DNA from: Roseiarcus sp963832305
Lineage (GTDB): Bacteria; Pseudomonadota; Alphaproteobacteria; Rhizobiales; Beijerinckiaceae
DNA: 64,000 nt
NCBI GenBank assembly: GCA_963832305.1
Contig: CAWHTU010000006.1
Location: 1 to 64,000 of the forward strand
Reading direction: 5' to 3'
This document shows positions 1-8,352 of this stretch, one piece after another. How positions within the stretch are numbered: position 1 is the stretch's first letter; each line of letters opens with the position of its first letter. The translations under genes and the position numbers were made by a program. Below the pieces are notes generated by a model that saw only the letters and a list, made by a program, of their open reading frames with translations, was not told the DNA's origin and ran no database searches.

Positions 1-933
1 TAGGCCGGCGCCGCGACCAGGATCGGCGCTATGATCGTAAACCAGCCATAACCGGCGGTGACCCAGGTCAGGCGCGTGATCGAGTTGACGATCCGCCATG
101 AAATGTCGAGCACGTTTCCGAACACGCCGTTGAGCCGTTCCCGCTCGTCGGCTTCGCCGCCATAGAGGGTGATGCCGTCGATGTGCTCGTTGATGCGCAC
201 CAGCGCGAAACGAAAGTCAGCCTCTCGCGCGTATGTTCCGCGTTCTGATTGACCAGCGGACGGCCGACGCGCCAACTCACGAAGGAAGCGAGCGCCGGCG
301 TAGACCAGCGCGCACCAGACGAGATAGCCGGGCGGGGAGAAGTCGCGGCCCGCGAACGGCAGGAACTCGCCCTTCGAGAGCGCCCAAAGGACGCCGGCAA
401 ACAAAGACAGAAGAAGGCTCGATTGCAGCAAGGCCAATGCCCAGGTCGGTGGAAAGATCGGTCAGATGCTGGGCGTCGGCCTGGAGGCGCTGGTCGGGGT
501 TGACGCCGATGGCGCCCGAATTCGAGAGGCGGAAGGCGCGCTTCGGCTCGAGCCACTGGTTCAGGAGGTCGTTCACCAGGCCTTGGCGCAGGACGACTTT
601 GGAGCTCTGATTGAGCCACATCTGCATCACGTTGAGGACCAGCAATATGCCGGCGATCTCGCCGAACACGCCGAGCTGGGTCAGGAAACCCGGAATGTCC
701 TTGTCGGTCAGCGCATTGTAGAACGGGCGGTTCCAGGAATTGAGCCTGATCTGCATGTAGGCCGTGGCCCCGACGACGACGATGAGCCCGCCGGCCAGCA
801 TCAGGAGTTTGTTGCGCTGCCGCGAAACCCAGAAGGCCGAAGCCATCCAAAGGAAATCGGAGAACAGACTGCCGAGCGAAGCGCTCTCAGCGCCATCCGC
901 GCCATCGGGTGGTTTGGTCGCCTGTTCCGCCAT
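1..933 (-). pseudogene. SbmA/BacA-like ABC transporter, N-terminal part, frameshifted and cut by window edge
   Basis: The N-terminal membrane half of an ABC exporter/importer of the SbmA/BacA/YddA type, which in this family moves peptides or cobalamin-like compounds across the inner membrane. The start ATG at 933 opens with a hydrophilic leader, then a hydrophobic segment, then the conserved run RLNSWNRPFYNALTDKD. Family-like text is recovered only by changing frame three times: an extra base near 430 (then QSSLLLSLFAGVLWAL), an extra base near 287 (then FVSWRVGRPLVNQNAEH), and a missing base near 233 (then DFRFALVRINEHIDGITLYGGEAD). The last frame stays open to base 1 (TAGYGWFTIIAPILVAAPAY). 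The ATPase half lies outside the window. Three indels within 200 bp suggest either a decayed gene or a poor stretch of assembly; I cannot tell which. Confidence 0.8.
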
Positions 934-1115
934 CGCAATCGTTCCGTTTCCCCAAGCCCCATTGTCGCATGATCCGGTGAAATCGTCCTGGCGGACGTTC
1001 AGAACCCGGAACGGGCGATCGTTGTCAGGGGGCGCCCCATCCCAATCCTCATTTTGGTCTAAGAAGGACCGCGGGTCGAGGCCAACCGCCCGCGGTTCAG
1101 TTTAAGGCAAGAAAT

Positions 1116-3252
1116 ATGGCGCGAATCGACACCCTGCTCGCGACGATGACGATCGACGAAAAGGTCGGGCAGCTGAATATGGTCCCCTCGACCTTGACGA
1201 TCACCGGCCCCGGCCAGCTCGGCGACATCAATGACGGGATTCGAGCCGGGCGGATCGGAAGCCTGCTCAATCACTGGGGCGCCGACGAAGCGCACGCCGT
1301 CCAGCGCCTCGCGGTCGAAGAATCCCGCCTCGGCGTCCCCCTACTGCTTTGCCTCGACGTCATCCACGGCCATCGCACGATTTTTCCGGTTCCGTTGGCC
1401 GAGGCGTGCCTCTTTGCTCCCGATCTTTGGGAGAAGACCGCTCGCGCCGCCGCCGAGGAAGCGACCCAGGACGGGGTCGCCCTCACCTTTGCGCCGATGC
1501 TCGACGTGGCGCGCGACCCGCGCTGGGGCCGCATTGTCGAGGGCGCGGGCGAGGATACCTGGGTCGCCTCGCAAATGGCCGCCGCCAAGACGCTCGGCTT
1601 TCAGGGCCACGACCTTGCCGACGCCGACAGCCTTGCAGCCACGGCCAAGCACTTCTGCGCCTATGGCGCCGTCACCGCGGGCCGCGAATATGCCTCGGTC
1701 GATGTGTCCGAGCGAACGCTGCGCGAGATTTACCTGCCCCCGTTCGCCGCCGCCGTCAGCGCGGGGACGGCGGCGGTCATGCCGGCCTTCGTTGATCTTG
1801 CGGGCGTGCCGATGACGGCCAACGCGCCAATGCTGCAAGGCTGGCTGCGCAAAGCAGCTCGGCTTCAGCGGAGTTTTGATCAGCGACTACAACGCCGTCG
1901 CGGAGCTTATGAACCATGGCGTCGCGGCGGATGTCGTCGAGGCTGCCGCTTTGGCCCTCAAAGCCGGCGTCGATATCGACATGACCAGCAATAGCTACGT
2001 TCAGGGCCTGCCGATCGCGCTCGAGCGCGGTCTCGTGACCATGGCCGAGATCGACGCCAGCGTGAGGCGCGTGCTCGATCTGAAGGAGCGTCTCGGCCTT
2101 TTCGACGACCCCTATCGGCGCGGCTCGGCCTGGCCGCACGGCGCGCGGGACGCCGAGCGTCGCGAACTGGCGCGCGAGGTCGGACGGCGGGCGATCGTGC
2201 TCTTGACCGACCGCGCGGCAACCCTGCCGCTCTCGCCCGACATTCGGCGCATCGCCCTGATCGGTCCGCTGGCGGCGGCGCCGCGCGAGATGCTGGGACC
2301 GTGGGCGGCCGCGGGACGCGCGCGCGACGCGGTGTCGATCCGGGAAGGGCTCGAAGCCGCCCTGCCGCAATGCCGGATCGATCACGCCCCCGGCGTCGGC
2401 ATAGCAGGACCGGACACGGACGGGATTCCGGCTGCAATCGATCTGTGTCGCGGGGCCGAAGTCGTCGTCATGTGTCTTGGCGAAGCTGCCGCGATGAGCG
2501 GAGAAGCGGCAAGCCGAGCCGATCTCGGCCTTCCGGGAAATCAGCGCGCGCTCGCCGAGGCCGTCCTCGATCTCGGCAAGCCGGTCGTGGTCGTGCTTTC
2601 TTCCGGCCGCCCGCTCACGCTGCCCTGGTTGTTCGACCGCGCGGACACCGTCCTTGCGACCTGGTTTCTCGGCGGCGAGGCCGGACATGCGATCGCCGAC
2701 GTGCTGACCGGGCGCTTCAATCCGGCCGGAAGATTGCCGGTGAGCTGGCCGCGCGCGGTCGGCCAGATTCCGATTTTTTACCGCCAGCGGGCGACCGGCC
2801 GGCCAACCAAAGCTGGCGAGCATTTCTCCAGCTCGTATCTCGACGTGGCCGCGACGCCGCAATTCTTCTTCGGCCACGGTCTGTCCTACAGCCGCTTCGC
2901 GTTGCTCGACTTGAAATGCGATCCGCGCTCGGCGAAGGCGGGCGAATTCATCCAGGTCGCCGTCACCGTCAGCAACGACAGCGACTTTGACGGCGAAGCG
3001 ACGCTGTTCCTGTTCGTGCACGAGCTCGTCGCGAGCGTCGCCCCGCCGCTCCTGAAGCTGAACGGCGTTCGGAAGATCGTCCTCAAGGCCCGGGAACGCG
3101 GGCAGGCGACGTGGAGGCTCGCGATCGACGACCTGTCCTTCATTGGCCTCGACCAGGATCGCGTCCTGGAGCCGGGGCGGTTCCAGATCCACGTCGGTCA
3201 AAGCGCGGATCCGACCGGCCTTCTGACCGAAGTGATCGAATTGACGGCTTAG
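1116..3252 (+). pseudogene. GH3 beta-glucosidase (BglX-like), single frameshift
   Basis: A glycoside hydrolase family 3 enzyme expected to release terminal beta-linked glucose or similar sugars. The first frame starts at ATG 1116 and carries the GH3 N-terminal barrel (TIDEKVGQLNMV, DVIHGHRTIFPVPLAEA, FAPMLDVARDPRWGRIVEG, AKHFCAYGA). It is interrupted near 1854, where one extra base turns the expected LRKQLGFSGVLISDYNAV into another frame. The second frame resumes with the nucleophile region SDYNAV and continues through the C-terminal sandwich domain (ATWFLGGEAGHAIADVLTGR) and a fibronectin-III-like tail to 3252. Total length is one base more than a multiple of three, so removing one base gives a full product of about 711 residues. 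No signal peptide is evident. The break is a lone +1 in an otherwise intact gene, so a sequencing error is quite possible. Confidence 0.85.
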
Positions 3253-3430
3253 AATTTGATGACAAATGCTTTTCGAAAAACCGAACTCGTGGTATGAGTC
3301 TCCGTTCGGGAGAAGCTGTTCGGCGCGCGCGCCACGAATGGGGCGGGCGGAGGCGAGCGGGAGAGAGGACCCGCGGCTCGGAATCGGCGCAACTGATTGA
3401 AAAGGCTCGACCTGTGGACGAAAAATCGAT

Positions 3431-3530
3431 TTTGCTTTTGTTGCGCCGGCCTTTGAAATTGTTGCGCTGGGCCTTTGATTTTGTTGCGCCCGGCTTTGAT
3501 TTTGTTGCGGCGGATTTTGCTTTTGTTGCG
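3431..3530. repeat. five-copy 21-bp-period tandem array
   Basis: Five imperfect copies of a unit with core TTTGNTTTTGTTGCG begin at 3431, 3452, 3474, 3495 and 3516, a period of 21-22 bp. The array fills most of the gap between the GH3 gene and the dihydrodipicolinate-synthase-family gene starting at 3571, and ends about 40 bp before that start. The TTGTTGCG half is the best conserved part. No reading frame with coding character crosses it. The rest of the 3253-3570 gap shows nothing else I can name. Confidence 0.8.
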
Positions 3531-3570
3531 TGGTCCGGCGGATGACGCCAAGGCTGAAAAGGGTTCGCTG

Positions 3571-4494
3571 ATGGCTTTACTCGACGAAAGCGCGAACGGC
3601 GTCTTCATCATCGCCGCTACGCCCTTCTCGGACAACGGCGCGCTCGACCTCGGAAGCGTCGACCGGATGGTCGATTTCTATCTCGAGCGCGCCGCGAACG
3701 GCCTCACCATTCTCGGCGTCATGGGCGAAGCGCCAAAACTGACCGAGGAGGAATCGCGCGCCTTCATCAACCGCGCGATCGCCCGCGCGCGCGGCGCGCC
3801 GGTGATTGTCGGCGTCTCGGCGCCGGGACTGGCGTCGATAAAAACGCTTGCGGCGGTTGCGATGGACGCGGGCGCGGCGGGCGTGATGGTCGCGCCGCCC
3901 AGCCATTTGCGCACCGACGACCAGATCTTCAGCTATTTCGACAGCGTCGCCGAGACGCTGGGCGCAACGCCGTTCGCGCTGCAGGATTATCCGCTCGCAA
4001 CCCAGGTGCAGATCGCGCCGAAAGTGATCCTCCGCATCGTCGAGGCGCTGCCGAGTTGCGTCATGCTCAAGCACGAGGATTGGCCCGGCCTCGCCAAGAT
4101 CACGGCCTTGCGCGCGGCGAGCGACCGCGGCGCGCGGCGCGTATCGATCCTGACCGGCAACGGCGGTCTCTTCCTGCCCGAGGAGCTTGAGCGCGGCGCG
4201 GACGGCGCGATGACCGGCTTCGCCTATCCCGAGATGATGGTTGGGGTGGTGAAGGCGTTCCGCGCCGGCGATCTCGAGCGGGCGCACGACCTGTTCGACG
4301 CCTATCTTCCGCTCGCGCGCTACGAGCAACAGCCGGGAATCGGCCTTGCGGTGCGCAAGCATATCCTCGCCAAGCGCGGCGCGATCGCTTCGCCAGCGCT
4401 GCGCAAGCCCGGCGCGACCCTTTCGTCAGCCGACATTGCGGAGGTCGAGCGCCTCATTGCGCGCCAGACGCGGCGGCTGAGCGAGATCGGATGA
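3571..4494 (+). CDS. dihydrodipicolinate synthase family protein
   Basis: A 307-residue class I aldolase-fold protein of the DapA/N-acetylneuraminate lyase superfamily, which makes or breaks C-C bonds of 2-keto acids through a lysine Schiff base. Visible are the N-terminal barrel start (ANGVFIIAATPFSDNGALD), the substrate loop GVMGEAPKLTEEE, where DapA proteins usually have GTTGE, and the likely Schiff-base lysine near residue 167 in CVMLKHEDWPG. The GVMGEA loop and the replaced YNxP motif (DYPLAT) argue against true DapA; it is more likely a catabolic keto-acid aldolase or dehydratase. The ATG at 3571 was chosen because upstream in-frame sequence is the repeat array. It stands alone on this strand, with a small gene converging from the other side. 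Confidence 0.85.
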   Translation: MALLDESANGVFIIAATPFSDNGALDLGSVDRMVDFYLERAANGLTILGVMGEAPKLTEEESRAFINRAIARARGAPVIVGVSAPGLASIKTLAAVAMDAGAAGVMVAPPSHLRTDDQIFSYFDSVAETLGATPFALQDYPLATQVQIAPKVILRIVEALPSCVMLKHEDWPGLAKITALRAASDRGARRVSILTGNGGLFLPEELERGADGAMTGFAYPEMMVGVVKAFRAGDLERAHDLFDAYLPLARYEQQPGIGLAVRKHILAKRGAIASPALRKPGATLSSADIAEVERLIARQTRRLSEIG

Positions 4495-4553
4495 TCGTCC
4501 GCGCCTTCGTCTCGGGAGCGATCGCTCGCCCGCCTCGGCGCCGGGGCGCCGAC

Positions 4554-4757
4554 TTAAGAGCCGGTTCGAGTGAGCTCGTCCCGACGCTTGGCCAGGAGGT
4601 CGAGTTCCGCCTCTTGCTCGGCGATGCGCCGCGATACAAGGTCCTCGTCCGCGGCGCCGGAATATGAAGCCGACTGCTCGACCAGCTCGCGGAGGTTTTC
4701 CTTCAGGATTGCGATGCGCTCGTCGATGTCGGCGATGCTCAAGAGAGGATCGGGCAT
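4554..4757 (-). CDS. small helical protein, function unknown
   Basis: A 67-residue acidic protein that I cannot assign. It is predicted to be nearly all helix, with charged heptad-like runs (DIDERIAILKENLRELVEQ, RRIAEQEAELDLLAKRRDEL) suggesting a short coiled coil. There is no signal peptide or membrane segment. The start ATG at 4757 has a clear AGGAG Shine-Dalgarno sequence about 8 bases upstream, the main reason for calling it. It converges with the dihydrodipicolinate-synthase-family gene and lies just downstream of tRNA-Ala on the same strand. Confidence 0.65.
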   Translation of the reverse strand: MPDPLLSIADIDERIAILKENLRELVEQSASYSGAADEDLVSRRIAEQEAELDLLAKRRDELTRTGS

Positions 4758-4845
4758 AGGTTGGATCTCCTCAGTCCCGGCGCCGCCGCTCGACGGGAGC
4801 GAGCGCGAAATGAGACCGAAAGCTATTTAGTATCAACTGGTTATG

Positions 4846-4921
<76 letters not shown>

Positions 4922-5026
4922 GTCGCGCGGCTGTTTACGTGCGAGCCCATGCCGTGTCAACGGCGTCGGCCGGCGGATCGAGGCTGCTCTGCGACCCCGG
5001 AAAGTCTCACGACTCAGGAAGATTTC

Positions 5027-5317
5027 ATGCGCGCCATCCTCGACATCGTCATCTACGCCCTCGACCTTTACAAGCTTGTGATCGTCGCCGGCGCGGTGCT
5101 TTCGTGGCTGATCGCGTTCGGCGTCGTCAACATCCGCAACGATTTCGTTCGTTCCGTGTGGAACCTGTTCCTGGCGTTGACCGAGCCGTTCTTGCGGCCG
5201 ATCCGCAATTTTCTGCCCAACACCGGGGGCATCGACATTTCGCCGATCATCCTCCTGCTCGCAGTGATGCTGGTCGAGCGGATCATCATCTACTACCTCT
5301 ATCCCTACGTGTTCTGA
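5027..5317 (+). CDS. YggT family membrane protein
   Basis: A 96-residue inner-membrane protein of the YggT family, associated with cell-shape, osmotic or division-related functions but not biochemically defined. It shows two hydrophobic segments, about residues 3-27 and 68-92, separated by the family signature around TEPFLRPIRNFLPNTGGIDISPI. The ATG at 5027 follows a CAGGAAG ribosome site. The next gene starts only 6 bases after its stop, so the two are probably co-transcribed, although their functions appear unrelated. Confidence 0.9.
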   Translation: MRAILDIVIYALDLYKLVIVAGAVLSWLIAFGVVNIRNDFVRSVWNLFLALTEPFLRPIRNFLPNTGGIDISPIILLLAVMLVERIIIYYLYPYVF

Positions 5318-5323
5318 AGCCCA

Positions 5324-6391
5324 ATGACCGCGTCCGTCGCCAAGACCGCCGCGGGGCGGTTTTTCGAGGACTTTCGCCTCGGAGAGACGGTCCGTCACCC
5401 GACGCCCCATACGCTGACCAGCGGCGACGCCTCGCTCTATTCCGCGCTTTACGGCGCCCGCTTCGCGCCCCAAAGCGCGGAGACTTTCGCCCGCGCCATC
5501 GGCTATCCGGCAAGCCCGATCGACGACTTGCTGGCCTTCCACGTCGTATTCGGCAAGACCGTGCCTGACGTCTCGCTCAACGCGGTCGCCAATCTCGGCT
5601 ACGCCGATTGCCGGTTCTCGAAGCCCGTGTTTGCGGGCGACACGCTGTCGGCGGCGTCGGAGGTGATCGGGCTCAAGGAAAACTCGAACAAGCAGAGCGG
5701 CGTCGTCTACGTGCGCTCGCGAGGCTTCAACCAGCGCGGCGAGACGGTGATCGAATACGTCCGCTGGGTGATGGTGAGGAAGCGCGATGCCGCCGCCGCG
5801 GCGCCCGAGACCCACGTTCCCAAGCTCCCCGAGGCGGTCGGCCCCGCCGAGCTCGGCCAGGCTTGTCCTCGAATCGACCGCGCCGCGTTCGACGATGAGC
5901 TCAGCGGATCGCCCCATCGGTTCGAGGACTATTCTCCGGGCGAGCGGATCGATCATGTCGACGGGGTCACAGTCGAGGAGGCTGAGCACCAGACCGCGAC
6001 CCGGCTCTATCAGAATACCGCCAAAGTGCATTTCAACCAGTTCGCCGAGGGGCAGGGGCGTTTCGGGCGCCGCCTGATCTATGGCGGCCACGTCATTTCG
6101 CTCGCTCGCGCCTTGAGCTTCAATGGCCTCGCCAACGCTTTCCATATCGCGGCGATCAACGGCGGCCGGCATGTCGCGCCGCTCTTCGCCGGCGACACCG
6201 TTTTCGCCTGGAGCGAGGTCGTCGAGACAGCGACGCTGCCCGGCCGCGACGACGTCGGAGCGTTGAGACTGCGCACCGTCGCGACCAAGAACCGCCCCTG
6301 CGCCGACTTCCCGTTGCGCGAGGGCGACGGCTATGAGCCCCATGTCGTGCTCGAGCTCGACTATTGGGCGCTAACGCCGCGACGGGCGTGA
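5324..6391 (+). CDS. mch: mesaconyl-CoA hydratase (MaoC family)
   Basis: A 355-residue double-hotdog MaoC-type hydratase that closely resembles mesaconyl-CoA hydratase (beta-methylmalyl-CoA dehydratase) of the ethylmalonyl-CoA pathway, which hydrates mesaconyl-C1-CoA to beta-methylmalyl-CoA. The family landmarks visible are GRFFEDFRLGETVRHPTPHT at the N-terminus, SLYSALYGARFA, the block FGKTVPDVSLNAVANLGYAD, EYVRWVMVRKRD at the end of the first domain, and in the second domain RLYQNTAKVHFN followed by RLIYGGHVISLARAL. Length matches the family. The enzyme is used for acetyl-CoA assimilation and by methylotrophs to regenerate glyoxylate. No other pathway gene lies in the window. Confidence 0.9.
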   Translation: MTASVAKTAAGRFFEDFRLGETVRHPTPHTLTSGDASLYSALYGARFAPQSAETFARAIGYPASPIDDLLAFHVVFGKTVPDVSLNAVANLGYADCRFSKPVFAGDTLSAASEVIGLKENSNKQSGVVYVRSRGFNQRGETVIEYVRWVMVRKRDAAAAAPETHVPKLPEAVGPAELGQACPRIDRAAFDDELSGSPHRFEDYSPGERIDHVDGVTVEEAEHQTATRLYQNTAKVHFNQFAEGQGRFGRRLIYGGHVISLARALSFNGLANAFHIAAINGGRHVAPLFAGDTVFAWSEVVETATLPGRDDVGALRLRTVATKNRPCADFPLREGDGYEPHVVLELDYWALTPRRA

Positions 6392-6398
6392 CGCGCCG

Positions 6399-7058
6399 AT
6401 GCGGCTGCCGGCGGATGCGGTTCTCATCGTGATCGACATGCAGGAGGCGATCGACGACCCGCGCTGGGGGCCGCGCAACAATCCGGGCGCCGAAGCGAAC
6501 ATCGCTGCGCTCATCGCCGCCTGGCGCGCTGAGAGGCTGCCGCTCGTCCATATCCGCCACGATTCGGTCGAGCCCGGCTCACCCTATGCCCCGGAGAGAC
6601 CGGGTCATCGATTCAAGCCTTGCGCCGCGCCGCTCGAGGGCGAAACGGTGGTCGGCAAGAACGCGAACAGCGCCTTCGTCGGCACCGGCCTTGAAGATTT
6701 GCTCGACGACATCGGCGCGACGACGCTGGTCATCTGCGGCGTGCTGACGCAGAACTCGGTCGAGGCGACGGCGCGTCACGCCGGCAACCTCGGCTATCAG
6801 GTCTTCGTCGTCGGCGACGCCTGCTGGGCGGTCGACAAGACCGATCTTCGCGGCCGGCGCTGGCTCGCCGACGATGTCCACGCGCTGTCGCTGGCGCATC
6901 TCGAGGGCGAGTACGCGAGCGTGGTCGACGCCGCGACTACGCTTCGGCGCCGCGGCCGCGGCAAAGGCTCGCCAGCGGCGCGCGACCGGGAAGACGTGAC
7001 GCTCTGTCACGACGCAGGCCGCGCACAAGTCGCCGCCGAGCCCGCCGAAACCGGCTAG
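6399..7058 (+). CDS. isochorismatase-fold hydrolase with Ser at the nucleophile position
   Basis: A 219-residue protein of the isochorismatase/cysteine-hydrolase superfamily (amidases of the nicotinamidase and YcaC type). The conserved catalytic Asp is in VIVIDMQEAI near residue 13 and the Lys in VVGKNANSAF near residue 87. The nucleophile elbow normally reads T-N-x-C-V-E-x-T; here it is GVLTQNSVEATARHAGN, so Cys is replaced by Ser. Similar Ser-bearing members exist, so this is a subfamily trait rather than damage, but activity and substrate cannot be predicted. It starts 7 bases after the mch stop and probably shares its transcript. The last 40 residues are rich in Arg and Ala and look disordered. 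Confidence 0.85.
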   Translation: MRLPADAVLIVIDMQEAIDDPRWGPRNNPGAEANIAALIAAWRAERLPLVHIRHDSVEPGSPYAPERPGHRFKPCAAPLEGETVVGKNANSAFVGTGLEDLLDDIGATTLVICGVLTQNSVEATARHAGNLGYQVFVVGDACWAVDKTDLRGRRWLADDVHALSLAHLEGEYASVVDAATTLRRRGRGKGSPAARDREDVTLCHDAGRAQVAAEPAETG

Positions 7059-7441
7059 CGCAATCGCCACGCCCCGAGGGGAGGCGGGGGACACCGCCTC
7101 TGAGAGGCGTTTCGAACGCGCCGGATTCGCTTGCACTCGGGGGCCTCGGACTCTTGGCCGCATGGCGGCGACGCATGTCGCCGGCGACCGGCTAAAAAGA
7201 CCCGCGACAGCCGCCGGGAACACGGCGGATCGTTCTGCCGATTCCTACAGAGATAATATTCACTCGAGGCGAATAAATCCGCTTGCTGCCGTGTCAACTA
7301 AAATTGGAGAGAGCCGTCCGGAACCGGGCGGTTCTTTTCTTGTGGTCCACCCGGCGAAACTTTGGCCCGGGTTGCGGCGTATCATCAGAGCCGGGCGTCG
7401 CGATCCTGCGCCCTGGCAGGGCGGCTATCGGAGATTGGACC
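7059..7441. other. intergenic, nothing recognised
   Basis: About 380 bases between the isochorismatase-fold gene and a small secreted-protein gene. I see no convincing coding frame, RNA gene or repeat. A slightly AT-richer patch around 7240-7300 could hold the promoter of the downstream gene. Confidence 0.5.
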
Positions 7442-7917
7442 ATGCCCGACGTATCGTTGACGCGGCGCGCCGTGATTGCGGCCTGTGCGGCATTGCTGTC
7501 GCGGGTCACGCCGCGCTGGCGCAGTCGGGTCAGGCAGTGCGCAACATCCGGGTCGACGTGGCGCCGCTGCGCGCCAACGCCGGCGACCCGACCGCGACTT
7601 GGGTCGAACAGGAGCTGCCGCGCCGGCTCGCGCAAGCTCTGGCCGGCCGCCTGACGCCGAAAGGCGGCACGCTGACGGTCAGAATCGAGTATCTCACGCT
7701 CGGATCGAACACCGGGGCCACCATCCACGGCGGCTCGTCGCCGGACAACATCCAGGGCGTGGCGATGATCGGCGCCATGCAATGGCCGGTGCGGGCGACG
7801 ACGAGCTATTCGGCGTCGCCCATCGACCAGACGATGGTCGAGCAGTCCAATCATTATCGCGTGTCGCAGCTCGTGCAGGCGCTGGCGTTCTGGATCGCCA
7901 GGGATCTCGGCGGTTGA
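7442..7917 (+). CDS. small secreted protein of unknown function, frame broken in the signal peptide
   Basis: The ATG at 7442 begins MPDVSLTRRAVIAACAALLS, a typical export signal with a twin-arginine-like start. The hydrophobic core then needs one extra base near 7502 to join the frame continuing AGHAALAQSGQAVRN and ending at 7917. The joined span is one base short of a multiple of three. The mature part, about 130 residues, starts VRNIRVDVAPLRANAGDPT, has a likely helix (TWVEQELPRRLAQALAGRL) and beta-rich text, and ends ALAFWIARDLGG. It resembles small uncharacterised periplasmic or lipoprotein-like proteins of Rhizobiales. No function can be assigned. Confidence 0.6.
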
Positions 7918-8041
7918 AATCTCAGCGGCCTTGAGGCGCTGGCCGAACTGCCGATCGACGCAGCTGCGCCGTTGCTTCCGCGTCAGGGACGACGCCGCCT
8001 TGGCGAAACTCCGGACTTGACCGGGCTACGGCCAGCAAAAT

Positions 8042-8118
8042 TAACAGGGATGTTTTTGCCCATAACAGGGAGCTTTTGCGCGTAACAGGGAGGTTTTTTC
8101 TGCGAACAGGCCAATTTT
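8042..8118. repeat. four-copy 20-21-bp tandem array, TAACAGGGA core
   Basis: Copies with core TAACAGGGA start at 8042, 8063 and 8083, and a decayed fourth (GAACAGGCC) starts at 8104, each followed by a T-rich stretch. The period is 20-21 bp. It sits in the 435-base gap (7918-8352) between two convergent genes, and the rest of that gap shows no coding signal. The unit differs from that of the array at 3431-3530 but the spacing is the same. Confidence 0.7.
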
Positions 8119-8352
8119 CGACCGTATATTGTCTTGGATCCGAAGTTCGTGCGATTGGCAAGGCTGAGAATGCCGGCGCCGCTGGTCGGAATGCCGAGGC
8201 GCGAACCATGGCCTCGTCCTTCGACGCCGCTTCGCGGCGCCTCGGGACGAGGGTAGGGTTGACGCCCCGTCGAACCCAATCCTCGGAACTTCAGAATCAG
8301 CACCATTGAGATCAAAGCGCCAGATCGGCCGGTTTGAGCCAGAGCCGTCGCC

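Noticed and set aside
1777..3201. 474-codon frame antisense to the GH3 beta-glucosidase
   Set aside because: The GH3 motifs on the plus strand account for this DNA; the antisense text has no family match.
3431..3530. CRISPR-like array
   Set aside because: The units are contiguous 21-bp repeats without unique spacers, and no cas genes are near.
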